Positions 4,907-5,283 of a stretch of 5,283 nucleotides of DNA are shown here, piece by piece. The notes beneath the pieces were generated by a model. It saw nothing but the letters and a program-made list of their open reading frames with translations, was not told the origin of the DNA and did not search any database. Made by a program: the position numbers and the translations under genes. The DNA comes from Rickettsiales bacterium (GTDB lineage: Bacteria > Pseudomonadota > Alphaproteobacteria > Rickettsiales > Rickettsiaceae). The stretch lies in assembly GCA_947508155.1 (NCBI GenBank), contig CANNRM010000061.1, forward strand, positions 1 through 5,283. The letters are read 5' to 3'. The first letter of the stretch is position 1; each line of letters opens with the position of its first letter.

Positions 4907-5283
4907 ATGAAAAAATATGTATGGATTTTTATCGCGATAATTCTATCTGTGGTCTTTTATAAGCCTTTGAGAGAACAAGCAGCAGAAAAAGCATTTTCAT
5001 TATCTGGTTGTCCACATACTCAGTTTAATGGGGCAAGAGGTAAGTTTTTTAGTCAGTTTTACGAGGATTATATTCTATCTAATGTATTTGAAGATGTGGA
5101 TAATGGCTTTTATGTAGATGTGGGAGCGAATAATCCGAATAAGTTTAGTGCTACTTTGTTTTTTCACAACAAGGGCTGGAAAGGAATGAATTTTGAGCCT
5201 CAGAGCAGTATGTATCAATTGTTAGAGAAGGATAGAGCTGAGGATATTAACATTCAGAAAGCAGTTTCTGATAAAGAGGGGCG
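4907..5283 (+). CDS. FkbM-type SAM-dependent methyltransferase, membrane-anchored (N-terminal part)
   Basis: A frame opens at ATG 4907, four bases after the tolA stop, and runs off the window after 125 codons. Residues 4-18 (YVWIFIAIILSVVFY) form one hydrophobic helix with a KK start, so the protein is probably anchored or has a signal sequence. The FkbM-like core begins at SQFYEDYILSNVF (49-61). GFYVDVGANNPNKFSAT (67-83) is the glycine-rich SAM-binding motif I, and GWKGMNFEP (90-98) supplies the acidic residue (E97) that should hold the SAM ribose. This matches the FkbM family pattern 'fxDVGAnxGxxS...GwxGxxiEP'. Members often O-methylate sugars of glycans, lipopolysaccharide or natural products. 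The substrate here is unknown. The ribosome site is weak. Tight spacing to tolA suggests co-transcription. In many proteobacteria tolB occupies this place. Confidence 0.83.
   Translation, partial: MKKYVWIFIAIILSVVFYKPLREQAAEKAFSLSGCPHTQFNGARGKFFSQFYEDYILSNVFEDVDNGFYVDVGANNPNKFSATLFFHNKGWKGMNFEPQSSMYQLLEKDRAEDINIQKAVSDKEG

Overview
The window is AT-rich bacterial DNA. It carries the end of a flagellar export operon (fliI, fliJ) and a tolQ-tolR-tolA envelope cluster. The tol proteins look alphaproteobacterial. The long, perfect palindromic repeat beginning CGTCATTGCGAGGAGC resembles repeats that I recall from Rickettsiales-type genomes. A flagellated, host-associated alphaproteobacterium of the Rickettsiales or a similar order is my best guess. 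It is an inference, because no marker gene in the window decides it.

Layout. Positions 1-650 (+) hold the C-terminus of the flagellar ATPase FliI, followed with a 4-base overlap by the coiled-coil protein FliJ. Positions 634-2100 (-) hold an AAA-type ATPase of the PF01637/DUF234 kind, converging on fliJ with a 17-base antisense overlap at the two 3' ends. Positions 2101-2365 are a divergent intergenic region. They hold five alternating copies of an 11-base site (TTAGTCCTCAA), a perfect 17-bp inverted repeat, and a good sigma70-like promoter for the ATPase gene lying inside the array. Positions 2366-2557 (+) encode a 63-residue protein that is 35% histidine, behind a perfect Shine-Dalgarno sequence, and probably metal-binding. 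Positions 2634-3826 (+) are tolQ and tolR, overlapping by one base. Positions 3829-3942 are a 114-bp element with perfect 35-bp inverted arms, followed by a T-run. Positions 3976-4902 (+) are tolA, full length in outline but with an in-frame TAA at codon 132. Positions 4907-5283 (+) begin an FkbM-type methyltransferase with an N-terminal membrane anchor, cut by the window end.

How the parts fit. FliI and FliJ work together at the flagellar type III export gate. TolQ and TolR form the proton-driven inner-membrane motor that energises TolA, which spans the periplasm to reach TolB/Pal during envelope constriction. The TolA stop separates its membrane anchor from its periplasmic C-terminal domain, so as written the Tol motor has no complete output arm. 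The palindromic element between tolR and tolA could also reduce tolA transcription.

The items most worth a second look are the site array around the DUF234 ATPase promoter, the His-rich mini-protein, the interrupted tolA, and the palindrome inside the tol cluster.
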